Source: Paracoccaceae bacterium
GTDB lineage: Bacteria > Pseudomonadota > Alphaproteobacteria > Rhodobacterales > Rhodobacteraceae
Length of the DNA stretch: 32,563 nt
Direction: 5' to 3'
NCBI GenBank assembly: GCA_007134865.1
Contig: SLJW01000050.1
Coordinates: 1 to 32,563, forward strand
The position numbers and the translations under genes are program-made. Positions 15,909 through 25,834 of the stretch are shown piece after piece. Within the stretch, counting starts at the first letter, position 1, and each line of letters begins with the position of its first letter. The notes below the pieces were generated by a model. That model ran no database searches and was not told the DNA's origin. It saw only the letters and a program-made list of their open reading frames with translations.

Positions 15909-17426
15909 TCATAGGGTCAGGTCCAGTCCGGTCTCGTGAGCGAGCGCGCCGTCGCTGATGAGGGCGGCGGCGGAACGCAGGTCGGGGGCCAAATAGCGGT
16001 CGGTGGTGAGCGCGGGGCTTACCGCGCGGATGCAGACCAGTGCACGTTGCAGCGGGCGCGAGGTCACAAGGGGCGCGCGACACTCGATACCTTGTGCGGC
16101 GCAGAGCGCTTCGACACCAAGGATATTTGCGAGATTGCTGGTCATGCGCGCAAGGCGGCGAGCCCCATGTGCGGCCATCGAGACGTGATCTTCCTGATTG
16201 GCAGAAGTCGGGGTCGAGTCGGTCGAACAAGGATTGGCGAGATGCTTGTTTTCACTCATCAGCGCGGCGGTGGTGACTTCGGCGATCATCAGCCCCGAAT
16301 TGAGGCCCGGGTCAGGAGTGAGAAAGGGCGGCAGGTCGAAGCTCAGCGTCGGGTCGACCATCAGCGCCACGCGGCGCTGTGCAATGGCGCCGATCTCGGC
16401 CAACGCCAGCGCGATGATATCGGCCGCGAAAGCGACCGGCTCGGCATGGAAATTGCCGCCCGAGATGATGCCCGCGCGAGTCACCAGCGGGTTGTCAGTA
16501 ACGGCATTGGCTTCGGTCTCAAGCGTCTGCGCGGCAAAGCGCAAGAGATCGACAGAGGCGCCCAGCACCTGCGGCGCGCAGCGGATGCAATACGGGTCCT
16601 GCACGCGGGTATCGCCATCGTGATGGCTGTCGCGGATCTCGGAGCCCGCCATCAGCATGCGCATGGCATCTGCGCTCTCGATCTGGCCGCGATGGCCGCG
16701 CAGGGTGTGGATCTCGGATTGCAGGGGGGCGGTCGAGCCCATTATGGCATCGGTCGAGAGGCAGGCGACGACAAGGCTTTCGCGCGCCAGTCGCCAGGCG
16801 TCGAAAAGGCCGCCAAGTGCGAGCGCAGTCGAAAACTGGGTGCCGTTGATGAGCGCGAGGCCCTCCTTGGGGCCGAGCGTGATAGGGGTGAGGCCCGCTT
16901 TCGCGAGTGCTTCGGTGCCGGGTAGTGTCTCGCCTGCAACTGTCGCCTCGCCTGCACCGATCATGACTGCAGCCATATGCGCTAGCGGCGCAAGATCGCC
17001 CGAGGCGCCGACCGAGCCTTGTACCGGAATGACAGGCGTAACGTCGCGTGCGAGCATGGCCTCGATCAGCGCGACAGTTTGCGGCTGCACGCCCGAAGCA
17101 CCACGGCCGAGGCTGAGGAGCTTGAGCACCAGCATCAATCGGGTTGTCGGGATATCCAGCGCCTCGCCCACACCACAGCAATGGCTCAGGATCAGGTTGC
17201 GCTGCAGGGTTTCGGTATCCTCGGGGACGATCTTGACCGAGGCGAGCTTGCCAAAGCCGGTATTGACGCCGTAAACCGCAGCGCCCCCTTCCGCCGCGAC
17301 CCGTACCTGTTCAGCGGCAGCAGCGATTGGGCCAGCAGTTGCCGGGTCGAGCCGTGCAGGCAGACCCTCGTGCCAGAGGCTCTCGAGTTGGGCCAGCGGG
17401 GTGGCGCCGGGGATCAGGGTCAGCAT
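15909..17426 (-). CDS. hutH: Histidine ammonia-lyase
   Basis: A 505-residue enzyme that removes ammonia from histidine to give urocanate, the first step of the pathway. The catalytic MIO group should form from Ala141-Ser142-Gly143 in [15 protein letters not shown]. Other family marks are [42 protein letters not shown] and [20 protein letters not shown]. The track begins at 17684, but GGAGG lies six bases before ATG 17426, and the extra N-terminus overlaps hutI in a shadow frame. The start overlaps the hutI stop by seven bases. Length agrees with the usual 500-510. Confidence 0.97.
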   Translation of the reverse strand: MLTLIPGATPLAQLESLWHEGLPARLDPATAGPIAAAAEQVRVAAEGGAAVYGVNTGFGKLASVKIVPEDTETLQRNLILSHCCGVGEALDIPTTRLMLVLKLLSLGRGASGVQPQTVALIEAMLARDVTPVIPVQGSVGASGDLAPLAHMAAVMIGAGEATVAGETLPGTEALAKAGLTPITLGPKEGLALINGTQFSTALALGGLFDAWRLARESLVVACLSTDAIMGSTAPLQSEIHTLRGHRGQIESADAMRMLMAGSEIRDSHHDGDTRVQDPYCIRCAPQVLGASVDLLRFAAQTLETEANAVTDNPLVTRAGIISGGNFHAEPVAFAADIIALALAEIGAIAQRRVALMVDPTLSFDLPPFLTPDPGLNSGLMIAEVTTAALMSENKHLANPCSTDSTPTSANQEDHVSMAAHGARRLARMTSNLANILGVEALCAAQGIECRAPLVTSRPLQRALVCIRAVSPALTTDRYLAPDLRSAAALISDGALAHETGLDLTL

Positions 17427-18616
17427 TGAACGCCTCCGAACCAGTGGTGATGAAGCGGGTTGAAGCCGATGCGCCACGCCAGTTCGGCGGGGCTCTTGAC
17501 GTCCCAGACGGCAAGATCGGCACGCAGGCCGGGCGCGATGCGCCCGCAATCGCTCAGGCTCAGCGCGCGGGCCGCATTGGCCGTCACGCCACGCAGCGCT
17601 TCCTCCGGCGTGAGACGAAACAGGGTGCAGCCCATGTTCAGCGTCAGCAGCAGCGAGGTGAGCGGCGAGGAGCCCGGATTGCAATCTGTGGCCAGCGCCA
17701 TCGGCACGCCATGGGCGCGAAAGCTGTCTATCGGGGGGGCTTGGGTTTCGCGCAGTGTGTAGAAAGCACCGGGGAGCAGCACTGCAACGGTGCCTGACTG
17801 CGCTAGCGCCCGAGCATCGTCATCAGTCGCATATTCGACATGGTCCGCCGAGAGCGCATTGAAACCTGCAGCAAGCGCAGTGCCACCTGATTGCGATAGT
17901 TGCTCGGCATGGAGCTTGACCGGCAGGCCAAGCGCCTGCGCCGCCTCGAATACACGGGCGATCTGGCCGGGTGAAAAGGCGATGCACTCGCAGAACCCGT
18001 CCACGGCATCGACCAGCCCCTCGGCATGGGCGGCGCGCAGGGTCGGGATGCAGATCTCGTCGATGTAGCGATCCGCATCCATTTCGGGCGGGCACGCATG
18101 CGCACCGAGATACGTGGTGACAATGCGCACCGGACGCAATTCGGCCAGCTTTCGCGCCGCACGCAGCATGCGCAACTCGGCCTCACGCTCCAGCCCGTAG
18201 CCGGACTTCACCTCGACAGTCGTCACGCCCTCGGCCAGCAGCGCGTCGAGGCGCGGCAGTGCGCTTGCGACAAGGGCTTCCTCGTTTGCTTCGCGGGTAG
18301 CGGACACAGTGGACAGGATTCCCCCGCCCGAACGGGCGATCTCGGCATAGCTTACGCCCTGCAGGCGCAGTTCGAATTCACGCGCGCGGTCGCCTCCATG
18401 CACAAGATGCGTATGGCAGTCGATAAACGCCGGGGTGAGCAGTCGTCCCCCCAGATCTTGCCGGGGCAGCCTTGCGAATTCCGTAGGCAGTTCGACCATT
18501 GGGCCAACATGGCGGATACGGGCACCCTCGATGACCACGGCGCCATCTGCAAGCAGGCCATAGCCATTGTCATCCATGGTCGCGAGGAGGGCATTGCCCA
18601 GCACGGTTATCGTCAT
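17420..18616 (-). CDS. hutI: Imidazolonepropionase
   Basis: A 398-residue amidohydrolase converting imidazolone propionate to formiminoglutamate, step three of histidine breakdown. The metal-binding motif is [12 protein letters not shown]; further marks are [57 protein letters not shown], and [10 protein letters not shown] with the conserved Asp. The start at 18616 (MTITVLG) fits the family length; the track start at 18760 would run through the operator and into hutF. It is the first gene of the minus-strand hut operon. Confidence 0.96.
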   Translation of the reverse strand: MTITVLGNALLATMDDNGYGLLADGAVVIEGARIRHVGPMVELPTEFARLPRQDLGGRLLTPAFIDCHTHLVHGGDRAREFELRLQGVSYAEIARSGGGILSTVSATREANEEALVASALPRLDALLAEGVTTVEVKSGYGLEREAELRMLRAARKLAELRPVRIVTTYLGAHACPPEMDADRYIDEICIPTLRAAHAEGLVDAVDGFCECIAFSPGQIARVFEAAQALGLPVKLHAEQLSQSGGTALAAGFNALSADHVEYATDDDARALAQSGTVAVLLPGAFYTLRETQAPPIDSFRAHGVPMALATDCNPGSSPLTSLLLTLNMGCTLFRLTPEEALRGVTANAARALSLSDCGRIAPGLRADLAVWDVKSPAELAWRIGFNPLHHHWFGGVQC

Positions 18617-18674
18617 GCGCTGTTCCGATCCTGTCGTAAGAGCCGATTGCACAGCAAGGTCGGCAGATTCCGGG

Positions 18675-18703
18675 TTGCGTGTTTTTATGTATGCACATAA
18701 TAT
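18675..18703 (+). promoter_or_regulatory. hutF promoter
   Basis: TTGCGT (18675-18680) and TAATAT (18698-18703) are spaced by 17 bases, about 34 bases before the hutF start. The spacer contains the operator. Confidence 0.45.
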
Positions 18704-18712
18704 GAGAGTCAA
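18684..18712 (-). promoter_or_regulatory. hutI promoter
   Basis: On the minus strand TTGACT (18707-18712) and CATAAA (18684-18689) are spaced by 17 bases, a good sigma-70 layout. It overlaps the plus-strand hutF promoter and contains most of the palindromic operator, so both operons could be shut by one repressor. Confidence 0.5.
18685..18700. promoter_or_regulatory. Likely HutC operator
   Basis: TTATGTATGCACATAA has perfect 6-bp outer arms (TTATGT/ACATAA) around ATGC. It resembles the GntR/HutC operators containing TGTAT.. .ACA.. as I remember them, and lies between the divergent hutI and hutF genes within both promoters. HutC is encoded just downstream of hutF, and is usually released by urocanate. 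Confidence 0.65.
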
Positions 18713-18736
18713 CCGATTTTTCCAGAGGGAGCGGCC

Positions 18737-20098
18737 ATGAAGGTTCTGTTCGCAAGACAAGCCCTGTTGCCAGAGGGCTGGACAGAGGATGTTGCGGTCG
18801 AGATCGGCGCCGATGGGCGGATCGCGGACGTCACGCCGGGCGCGACCCCGTCAGGACAGGCGCTCGACATCCTGCTGCCTGCGCCTGCGAATCTGCACAG
18901 CCACGCCTTTCAGCGCGCCATGGCGGGACTGACCGAAGCACGCGGACCGGACCCGCGAGACAGCTTCTGGACCTGGCGCACGCTCATGTTCCGCTTTCTA
19001 GACCACCTGACCCCGGAGGATGTGCAGGCCATTGCCGCATTCGTGCAGATGCAGATGCTCGAGGCCGGATATGCCTGCAATGTCGAGTTTCACTATATGC
19101 ACCACCAGCCAGGCGGGCAGCCATATCCGAACCTCGCCGAGATGGCCGAGCGGATTGTCGCCGCCACAGAAGAGAGCGGAATCGGGCTGACATTGCTACC
19201 CGTGCTCTATCAGTTTGGCGGCTGCGACGGTCGCGTGCTGGGGCCGGGACAGGTGCGCTTCGGCAATGATCCGAACCAGTTTGCGCGGCTTATGGAGGGC
19301 TCCAGCGCGGCCCTCGCCCGTCTACCCGCTGATACGCGGTTGGGTGTGGCACCCCACAGCCTGCGGGCTGTCGCGCCAGAAAGCCTGACCGACACTTTGG
19401 CTCTGACCGACGGGCCGGTTCACATGCATCTGGCCGAACAGTTGGCCGAGGTGGAAGAAGTCGAGGCCATGCTGGGCGCGCGTCCGGTACGGTGGCTGCT
19501 GGAAAATGCCTCGGTCGATAGGCGCTGGTGCCTGATCCACTGCACGCAGATGGAACCGGACGAGACTGCCGCACTGGCCGCGACCGGTGCTGTTGCCGGG
19601 CTATGCCCGATCACCGAGGCCTCGCTGGGCGATGGCATATTCGACGGCAAGCGCTGGCTGCGCGCGGGTGGCGCCTTTGGGGTTGGGTCGGACAGCAATA
19701 TCCGGATCAGCCTGACCGAAGAGCTGCGCCTGCTGGAATATACGCAGCGACTTCGCGACCGGGCGCGCGCAGTGCTGGCCACAACTGATCGCTCAACAGG
19801 GCGGGTGCTGTTCGAGGGCGCCGCCTCCGGCGGCGCTCAGGCAGCGGGGCGCGAGAGTGGCGCCATCGCGTCGGGGCTCTGGGCAGACTTGCTTGCACTC
19901 GATGGCAATGCGGTGGATTTGGCCGGGCGGAAAGGCGACCGGCTGCTCGATGCCTTCATCTTCGCTGGCGATGACCGGCTGGTGTGCGATGTCTGGTCTG
20001 CCGGGCGGCATATGGTCCGCGAGGGGCGCCACATTGCGCATGAGACCATCACCCGCAACTACCTTGGCACACTCGAAAGGCTCGGCGATGTGCTCTGA
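18737..20098 (+). CDS. hutF: Formimidoylglutamate deiminase
   Basis: A 453-residue amidohydrolase that deaminates formiminoglutamate to N-formylglutamate, which HutG then cleaves. The HxH motif is in [20 protein letters not shown]; HutF-specific marks include [51 protein letters not shown] and [28 protein letters not shown] lies before ATG 18737. Having both hutF and hutG means the five-step pathway is used instead of the four-step formiminoglutamase route. The hutC start lies inside its last codons. Confidence 0.95.
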   Translation: MKVLFARQALLPEGWTEDVAVEIGADGRIADVTPGATPSGQALDILLPAPANLHSHAFQRAMAGLTEARGPDPRDSFWTWRTLMFRFLDHLTPEDVQAIAAFVQMQMLEAGYACNVEFHYMHHQPGGQPYPNLAEMAERIVAATEESGIGLTLLPVLYQFGGCDGRVLGPGQVRFGNDPNQFARLMEGSSAALARLPADTRLGVAPHSLRAVAPESLTDTLALTDGPVHMHLAEQLAEVEEVEAMLGARPVRWLLENASVDRRWCLIHCTQMEPDETAALAATGAVAGLCPITEASLGDGIFDGKRWLRAGGAFGVGSDSNIRISLTEELRLLEYTQRLRDRARAVLATTDRSTGRVLFEGAASGGAQAAGRESGAIASGLWADLLALDGNAVDLAGRKGDRLLDAFIFAGDDRLVCDVWSAGRHMVREGRHIAHETITRNYLGTLERLGDVL

Positions 20099-20798
20099 GC
20101 AGCGCCCTGCGGCCCTCGGTTGGCAGGCCATCCGCGATGAGGGGCTGCGGCGCATCCGCGCGCGCGAATGGGCGCCGGGCGCGCTGATCCCGCATGAGGC
20201 CGAATTGGCCGCCGAGTTCGGCTGCGCCCGCACCACTGTCAATCGCGCCCTGCGCGCGCTTGCCGAAGCGGGTTTCCTCGAACGCAGGCGCAAGGGGGGC
20301 ACCCGGGTCGTTCTGACCCCGCTGCGCAAGGCCACGCTTCAGATCCCCATCATCCGGCAGGAGGTCGAGGAGAGCGGCGCCAGCTATGGCTATCGGCTGA
20401 TTTCACGCAATCTCGGCCCGGCGCCTGACGCGCTGCTGCAGCGCCTCGCGCTGCGACCCGGCACCGAACTGCTACATGTCCGTGCCCTGCACCTGCGCGA
20501 CGGACAGCCTCATGTATACGAAGATCGCTGGCTGAACCCAAGCGCCGTTCCCGAAATCCTCGAGGTCGATCTGGAACTGATCAGCGCGAATGAATGGCTG
20601 GTGCAGAATGTGCCTTATACTGATGGCGAATTGACGCTGTCAGCCGTGAGTGCCACGCCCGAGGTTGCGGCGCTGATGGGTTGCACACCCGGTGCGGCCC
20701 TGTTCACCATGGAGCGCCTTACATGGAAGGCCGGCGCACCTGTGACACTTGTCACACAATCCTACGCGCCCGGATACCGGGTGAGTACCTCGATCTGA
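20088..20798 (+). CDS. hutC: Histidine utilisation repressor HutC (GntR family)
   Basis: A 236-residue GntR-family regulator of the HutC subgroup. The N-terminal winged helix (about 8-75) has PHEAELAAEFGCARTTVNRALRALAEAGFLERRRKGGTRV. The C-terminal UTRA/chorismate-lyase-like domain (about 90-232) has RISRNLG-type residues, LLHVRALHLRDGQPHVYEDRWLN and TYAPGY-like QSYAPGYR. It should bind urocanate there and leave the operator. The start ATG 20088 overlaps the end of hutF by 11 bases, so it is made with HutF and regulates its own synthesis. The track shows it only within a longer frame from 19857, which begins inside hutF and is not used. Confidence 0.92.
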   Translation: MCSEQRPAALGWQAIRDEGLRRIRAREWAPGALIPHEAELAAEFGCARTTVNRALRALAEAGFLERRRKGGTRVVLTPLRKATLQIPIIRQEVEESGASYGYRLISRNLGPAPDALLQRLALRPGTELLHVRALHLRDGQPHVYEDRWLNPSAVPEILEVDLELISANEWLVQNVPYTDGELTLSAVSATPEVAALMGCTPGAALFTMERLTWKAGAPVTLVTQSYAPGYRVSTSI

Positions 20799-20814
20799 GG
20801 GTATCGCTTCGGCA

Positions 20815-22623
20815 TCACTCCACGGGCTCGTCCAGTATCGCATCAGGCTCGCGTTCCTCGATCTCGGTTTCCACTTCAGGAATTTGCAGGCCAGTGTCCT
20901 GCTCGGTCAGCCCCAGACGCAAGGCCGGTGTAACTAGGCGGACGTCACGCAGGCTCGATGCGGCCTCGATCACCAGCACCGCAGCTATCAGCCCGGCAAT
21001 CGCCGTCTGACTCAACCGCCATTGAAGCGTATAGCCCTCGATCATGCGTGGAACTGCAGCGCCAAGCCGACGGGCGGCGCGCCGCTTGGCCGCCCAGACG
21101 TTGCTTAGTCTTTCGGACAGGTTACGCGCCGGTGCGGTCAGCATGTCGATGAACTCCGCCAACCCGACCGACTGAGCATAAGCCGTGATGGCGACCGTCA
21201 ACGCGATGGCCACCCCAAGCGCTAAAGGCCAGAGTGCCCCGGTCGTGGCGTCCAGCACTGGTGCAGCCATGGTCGCGTCAAGTAGCGGCCAGACCACCGG
21301 CAGCGCCAGTGCGAGCCCCGCGAGCCCGAGGAAGGGCAGCGCCAGTGCCTCGGGCTTGGATGCCGGTGCCTTGGGCGGGTTGAGCCAGATCAGGGCAATT
21401 GCCCGCGCCATCAGCAAAGTGGTCGCGACCCCCGAGAGAGTGAGCGCCAGCGTCAGCCAGGGCAGCCACACCTCGGAGCCGAGGGTGAGCGCGGCTTTCA
21501 TTGCCTCTTTGCCAAGCCCGCCCGAGGTTATTGGCAAGCCTGCGAGCACCAGCGCGGGCACTGCAAACGCCAGCGTGAGCACAATCTGCCCGACGCGGCC
21601 GGTCTGCGCGGCCCAGGCACCAACGCCAAGAAACAACGCCCCCTTGGCAAGCCCATGATGGGCTGCGAGAAAGACCAGCACTGGCATGATCGCAACCCAG
21701 GCGCCCGGCGTCATGAGCGCGGCGCCAAGCCCGATGGCGATGATTCCCATCTGGCTGACACTGGAAAAGCCCAGCACGGGTTTCGCGCTGGTCTGCTGCA
21801 CCCCAAGCAGCAGCGCCGCAAAGACCGTCACCATACCCGCCGCCATGACCACAGTGCCGTGATCGCCATAGGCCACCACCCCCAGCGGCACAGCCGACAT
21901 GATCCCGAACAGCCCCGCCTTGATCATCGCGCCCGAGAGCACTGCAGAGGCCGGAACCGGGGCCGCGCCATGGGCGGGTGGCAGCCAGAAATGCAGGGGC
22001 ATGACGCCGAGCTTGATTCCGAAACCCACGAGCAACAGCGCCACTGCGAGCCCCGAGAGCTCCGCCGCGCGCATGTCGGCCAACAGGATCGAGCCCGCTT
22101 GCGTCGCGGCCAGCACCAGCCCAGAAAACAGGATCAATTCCCCGACAACAACAAATCCGATGTAAAGAAGCGCCGCCTTGCGCGCGGCCATGTCGCGAGT
22201 GTGGACGACCAGCCCATACGAGGCGAAGCTCATCAGAGCGAAGGCACCGTAGAAGGCCATTGCGTCCTTCGAAAGGATCAGGCCGACATTGCCACTCATC
22301 GCCAGCAGGAACATCACGGCAAACTCGGTAGCGCGCGGGTCTTCACGCATCCAGTGCCGGGCCGCGCTCGACGCTGCGATCCAGAGCACCGATGTAAAGA
22401 TCAGAAACAGCCGCGACACATCGTCGAGCCCCATGGTCAGACCGAGCACGAACCATTCACCTGTGACGAATTGCGGCTGGCTCACCAACAGCCCGAGCAA
22501 CAGCGCCGGCAGAGGTGCGAGCGGCATCATCCGCCACAGGATCGGCCGGGCCTGCGGGATGAGCAGCGCCGTAGCCATGACCAATGGCCAGCCGACAACG
22601 AAGAGATAGACCGTCAGCGTCAT
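20815..22623 (-). CDS. Mrp-type antiporter subunit, NuoL/HyfB-like (602 aa)
   Basis: A large polytopic membrane protein of the proton-conducting transporter family (complex I NuoL/M/N, MrpA/D). It has about 14 hydrophobic segments, then a basic linker, one more segment (TAIAGLIAAVLVIEAAS) and an acidic tail (EVETEIEEREPDAILDEPVE). The TM7 lysine is in GFGIKLGVMPLHFWLPPAHG and a TM8 lysine in GAMIKAGLFG; a later GLGKE also has lysine. By alignment with the two sister subunits, the TM5 glutamate is replaced by alanine (FYGAFALMSFASYGLVVH). It is the last gene of the Mrp operon, four bases after the 495-aa subunit, with GGAG before ATG 22623. The track start at 22695 is too long. It may take the place of the MrpA N-terminal half. 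Confidence 0.85.
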   Translation of the reverse strand: MTLTVYLFVVGWPLVMATALLIPQARPILWRMMPLAPLPALLLGLLVSQPQFVTGEWFVLGLTMGLDDVSRLFLIFTSVLWIAASSAARHWMREDPRATEFAVMFLLAMSGNVGLILSKDAMAFYGAFALMSFASYGLVVHTRDMAARKAALLYIGFVVVGELILFSGLVLAATQAGSILLADMRAAELSGLAVALLLVGFGIKLGVMPLHFWLPPAHGAAPVPASAVLSGAMIKAGLFGIMSAVPLGVVAYGDHGTVVMAAGMVTVFAALLLGVQQTSAKPVLGFSSVSQMGIIAIGLGAALMTPGAWVAIMPVLVFLAAHHGLAKGALFLGVGAWAAQTGRVGQIVLTLAFAVPALVLAGLPITSGGLGKEAMKAALTLGSEVWLPWLTLALTLSGVATTLLMARAIALIWLNPPKAPASKPEALALPFLGLAGLALALPVVWPLLDATMAAPVLDATTGALWPLALGVAIALTVAITAYAQSVGLAEFIDMLTAPARNLSERLSNVWAAKRRAARRLGAAVPRMIEGYTLQWRLSQTAIAGLIAAVLVIEAASSLRDVRLVTPALRLGLTEQDTGLQIPEVETEIEEREPDAILDEPVE

Positions 22624-22627
22624 GGCG

Positions 22628-24115
22628 TCACTCCTGATACTCGATGGCCACGACAAAGCGCGTCCACTCCAGCGGGCTGAACGGCGCGTTGGCAAAGCCC
22701 CCCACGGCCAGCACCATCAACGCTGTCGTGATCGGGGGCGCAGCCAGCATCCAGCCGATGCGCCGGCGCGCAGGCACAGCTTCGGTCTCGGTCCCGTCGC
22801 GAAACCAGGCGCGGTAGAGCATTGGCAGGAAATAGATCGCGTTCAGCAGGCTCGAGCCAAGCAGCAGCGCAACCACCCAGACGGCACCTGTATCGAGCCC
22901 GCCCTGCGCCAGATACCATTTGCTGACAAACCCCGCGAGTGGGGGCAGCCCGATCATCGCAAGGGCCGCCGCTGTGAAGGCCAGCATCGTTCCTGGCATG
23001 GCGCGACCGACGCCATTCATCTGGCTGACCTTCTTCACGCCCAACCCCTCGGCCAGATTGCCTGCGGCCATGAACATGGTGATTTTCATGAGCCCCTGAT
23101 GGATCAGATGCGCAAGCGCGCCGACCGCAGCGATCGGGCTGGCCAGCGCAACCCCAAGCGTAATGTAGCTGACCTGCGACACCGTCGAATAGGCGAGCCG
23201 TTTCTTGATGTCATCCTGCGTGATCGCCTTGAGCGAACCATAGATGATCGTGATTGCCGCAAGCGCTGCCAGCGGCGCGGTCATGCCAATGGCCTGCGCG
23301 GTCTCGATACCGAAGACCTCGTAGACAACGCGCATGATCCCGAAGGCGCCTGCCTTGACCACTGCCACTGCATGCAGCAGCGCCGAAACAGGCGCAGGGG
23401 CGACCATGGCAATCGGTAGCCAGGCATGGAAGGGAACCAGCGCGGCCTTCACACCGACCGCCCCCACCAGCACGACGAACAGCATCTGCGCGACCAGTCT
23501 TTGTTCGGCGGCCACATCGGCCAGAATGCCGCCGGGCACGAAATCCGTTGTCCCTGCGACGATCCAGAGGCCGAGCGTGCCCAAGAGCAGCACCAGCCCG
23601 CCCGCTAGCGTGTAAATCAGGTAGATCCGCCCGGCACGAAGCGCCTCGGCGCTGCCACGATGGATCACCAGCGGATAGGTGGCGAGCGTCAGGAGTTCGT
23701 AGAAAATCAGGAAGGTGAACAGGTTTCCGGCCATGGCAACGCCCACAGTCGCGGCCACGCAGAGGCTGAAAAAGCCGAAGAAACGCGCGCGGTGGGATCC
23801 GGATTCCAGATAACCGACGGAATAGACTGTCGTGATCAGCCACAGGATCGCCGAGAGCGAAACAAAGAGCAACGCCAGCGGGTCGGCCTGCAGTTTGAAG
23901 TCGAGCCCTGGCAGCACTGTGAAGTGCACGTCATAGACCACCCCTTGACTGACCTTCCAACCCAGCCAGGCCACCAGCGCGACCTTGATCGCGGCCACGC
24001 CCAGGTTGATGCCGGTGCGCAGATTGGCCGCGCGTTCGGGCAAGGCGAAGAGTATGGGCGAGGCCAGCAGCGAGGTCAGCAGGATGAAAAGCGGCAGAAG
24101 CGGCATGTCGGTCAC
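22628..24115 (-). CDS. Mrp-type antiporter subunit, MrpD/NuoN-like (495 aa)
   Basis: A second proton-conducting transporter subunit, polytopic throughout. Both key residues are visible: the TM5 glutamate in FLIFYELLTLATYPLVIH and the TM7 lysine in VGVKAALVPFHAWLPIAMVAPAPVSALLHAVAVVKAG, with a second lysine in TM8. SKWYLAQGG carries the TM12-region lysine. It therefore looks able to move protons or sodium. Translation begins with GTG overlapping the mrpD stop by four bases (GTGA). It differs clearly from the 480-aa mrpD product and is better described as a paralogue than a recent duplicate. Confidence 0.88.
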   Translation of the reverse strand: MTDMPLLPLFILLTSLLASPILFALPERAANLRTGINLGVAAIKVALVAWLGWKVSQGVVYDVHFTVLPGLDFKLQADPLALLFVSLSAILWLITTVYSVGYLESGSHRARFFGFFSLCVAATVGVAMAGNLFTFLIFYELLTLATYPLVIHRGSAEALRAGRIYLIYTLAGGLVLLLGTLGLWIVAGTTDFVPGGILADVAAEQRLVAQMLFVVLVGAVGVKAALVPFHAWLPIAMVAPAPVSALLHAVAVVKAGAFGIMRVVYEVFGIETAQAIGMTAPLAALAAITIIYGSLKAITQDDIKKRLAYSTVSQVSYITLGVALASPIAAVGALAHLIHQGLMKITMFMAAGNLAEGLGVKKVSQMNGVGRAMPGTMLAFTAAALAMIGLPPLAGFVSKWYLAQGGLDTGAVWVVALLLGSSLLNAIYFLPMLYRAWFRDGTETEAVPARRRIGWMLAAPPITTALMVLAVGGFANAPFSPLEWTRFVVAIEYQE

Positions 24116-25554
24116 GGCATCACTCCCAGAGCGTAGCCCAGTTCGAGGAAACTCAGGATCGGCGCGGCCATCAGGCCAAGCGAGATCGAGGCGATGGCGA
24201 GGGTCAGTGGGGCGACATCAGCAAGCGCCCAACCCTGATGCTCGCCCACTGGTGCGCGCACCCGGTCGAAACGCAGGAAACCGGCAAAGACTCGGCTGAA
24301 ATAGGCCACGGATAGCAGCGTGCCGATCATGGTGACGACAACCCAGTGCCAGTAGCCTGCGGCCATCGCACCCTCCATCAGCGTCCATTTGCCAATGAAG
24401 CCCAACGAAGGTGGAAGCCCGATGATGCTGATCGCCGCAAGCGCGAAGGTGAACTGCGCCAGGGTCGGACGGATATTGGATTTGTCGAGATCGCGGATGA
24501 TGTCATGCCCGAGCTCGTCCTTGATGCGGCCCGCGGCCAGAAACATCGCGGCCTTGGCCACACCATGCGCGAGGATAAGCAGCGCGGCGGCTTTCCAGCT
24601 TTCGGTCAGACCCACCTGCCCGGCGCGCGCGAAGGCGATGAAAATAAGTCCGATCTGTACCACCGTCGACCACGCGACCAGCAGCTTCAACCGCTCGGCG
24701 CGCAACGCCTGCACACCACCCCAGAGCACGGCCCCCGCCCCCAGCGCCCCGATCAGTGTGACGAGGATCTCATCGGGCAGCGGCATGTAGGTCGTCAGCC
24801 GCAGGAAGATATAGAGCGCGGCCTTGACCACCAGCCCCGACAGCAATGCTGAGGCGGGCGCAGTGGCATTGGCATGGGCGGCTGGGAGCCAGAAATGCAG
24901 CGGGAAGAGCGCGGTCTTGAGCAAAAGGCCCACCAGCATCAGCGCCAGCGCTGCACTCAGCGCGCCCGAGGGTTCGGCCTCGAGCAGCCCCGCGAAATCC
25001 AGCCGCCCCAGATGCAGGTAGACAAAACCCACCCCCATCAGAAACAGAAGTGCGCCCAGAATCGAGGCATACATGTACTCAAGCCCCGCGCGCAGCGCCT
25101 CTTTCGTGCCGCTCAGCACCGTGAGGCCTACCGCCGCCAGCGCGATGACCTCGATCATCACATAGAGGTTGAAGATATCGGTGCCGAGATAGACCCCGTT
25201 CATGCCGGTGAGCAGCAACAACCAGAGCGGCCAGAAATACTGCCGCTGGCGTAGATCGCGCAGCGCATTAAGCGCGCCAAGCGAGACCAACAGCCCCACG
25301 CCAGAGGTCATCGCCAGCATCGCAAGGCTCAACCCATCCGCGCGCAGCGCGATCCCGAGCGGCGCCTCCCAGCCACCCAGTGGGGTAATAACGGCACCCG
25401 CTTTCAGCACCTCGAGCGCGAGCAGCCAAACCGCACCGCAGGTCGCCAGCACGGTGACCAATCCGATACCTGTGGCGGCGCGCGGCAGGACAAAGGCCGC
25501 CATCGCCCCAAAGAGCGGCAGGAACAGCGTCAATGTCATCGCATCAATCGTCAT
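24112..25554 (-). CDS. mrpD: Na+/H+ antiporter subunit D (MrpD)
   Basis: A 480-residue polytopic membrane protein of the MrpD/MnhD group, the ion-moving subunit of Mrp antiporters. The TM5 glutamate lies in DIFNLYVMIEVIALAAVGL and the TM7 lysine in LLLKTALFPLHFWLPAAHANATAPASALLSG; PPSLGFIGKW has the later lysine. It follows mrpC with an 11-bp overlap, the normal mrpC-D order. A second ATG five codons in (MTLTLF) could also be used. Confidence 0.92.
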   Translation of the reverse strand: MTIDAMTLTLFLPLFGAMAAFVLPRAATGIGLVTVLATCGAVWLLALEVLKAGAVITPLGGWEAPLGIALRADGLSLAMLAMTSGVGLLVSLGALNALRDLRQRQYFWPLWLLLLTGMNGVYLGTDIFNLYVMIEVIALAAVGLTVLSGTKEALRAGLEYMYASILGALLFLMGVGFVYLHLGRLDFAGLLEAEPSGALSAALALMLVGLLLKTALFPLHFWLPAAHANATAPASALLSGLVVKAALYIFLRLTTYMPLPDEILVTLIGALGAGAVLWGGVQALRAERLKLLVAWSTVVQIGLIFIAFARAGQVGLTESWKAAALLILAHGVAKAAMFLAAGRIKDELGHDIIRDLDKSNIRPTLAQFTFALAAISIIGLPPSLGFIGKWTLMEGAMAAGYWHWVVVTMIGTLLSVAYFSRVFAGFLRFDRVRAPVGEHQGWALADVAPLTLAIASISLGLMAAPILSFLELGYALGVMP

Positions 25555-25834
25555 CTTCAGCCTCGAGGCTTTGCAGGCGCCGGATCAGGGCGAGCGCAAC
25601 GGCAGTGGCGCTGATCATCACAACGATCCCGGTGATCACCAGCGCATGCGGCACAGGATCAGGCGCAGCCGGGGGTTCGCGCCAGGCGGCGACCACCAGC
25701 AGAAACCCCGCGCCCAGCGAACAGAGCTTGAGCGCCAGCACACGGCGCAATCGGTCCTGAGCACAAAGTGCACCCGTGAGCCCGATTGCAAAGACGGCGA
25801 TCCCCGTCAGGCCATAGATCAGATCAGGCGTCAT
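25544..25834 (-). CDS. mrpC: Na+/H+ antiporter subunit C (MrpC, NuoK-like)
   Basis: A 96-residue membrane protein with three hydrophobic segments, homologous to NuoK. It begins MTPDLIYGLTGIAVFAIGLTGAL and has HALVITGIVVMISATAVALAL, the part of MrpC that carries conserved polar residues. The track start at 25903 extends into the preceding gene; MTPDLIY at 25834 fits the family length. It overlaps both neighbours by 11 bases, so it is coupled to them. Confidence 0.9.
   Translation of the reverse strand: MTPDLIYGLTGIAVFAIGLTGALCAQDRLRRVLALKLCSLGAGFLLVVAAWREPPAAPDPVPHALVITGIVVMISATAVALALIRRLQSLEAEDDD

Noticed and set aside
21655-22680. 341-residue plus ORF opposite the 602-aa antiporter subunit
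   Set aside because: Extremely His/Arg/Gln-rich shadow of a membrane protein gene.
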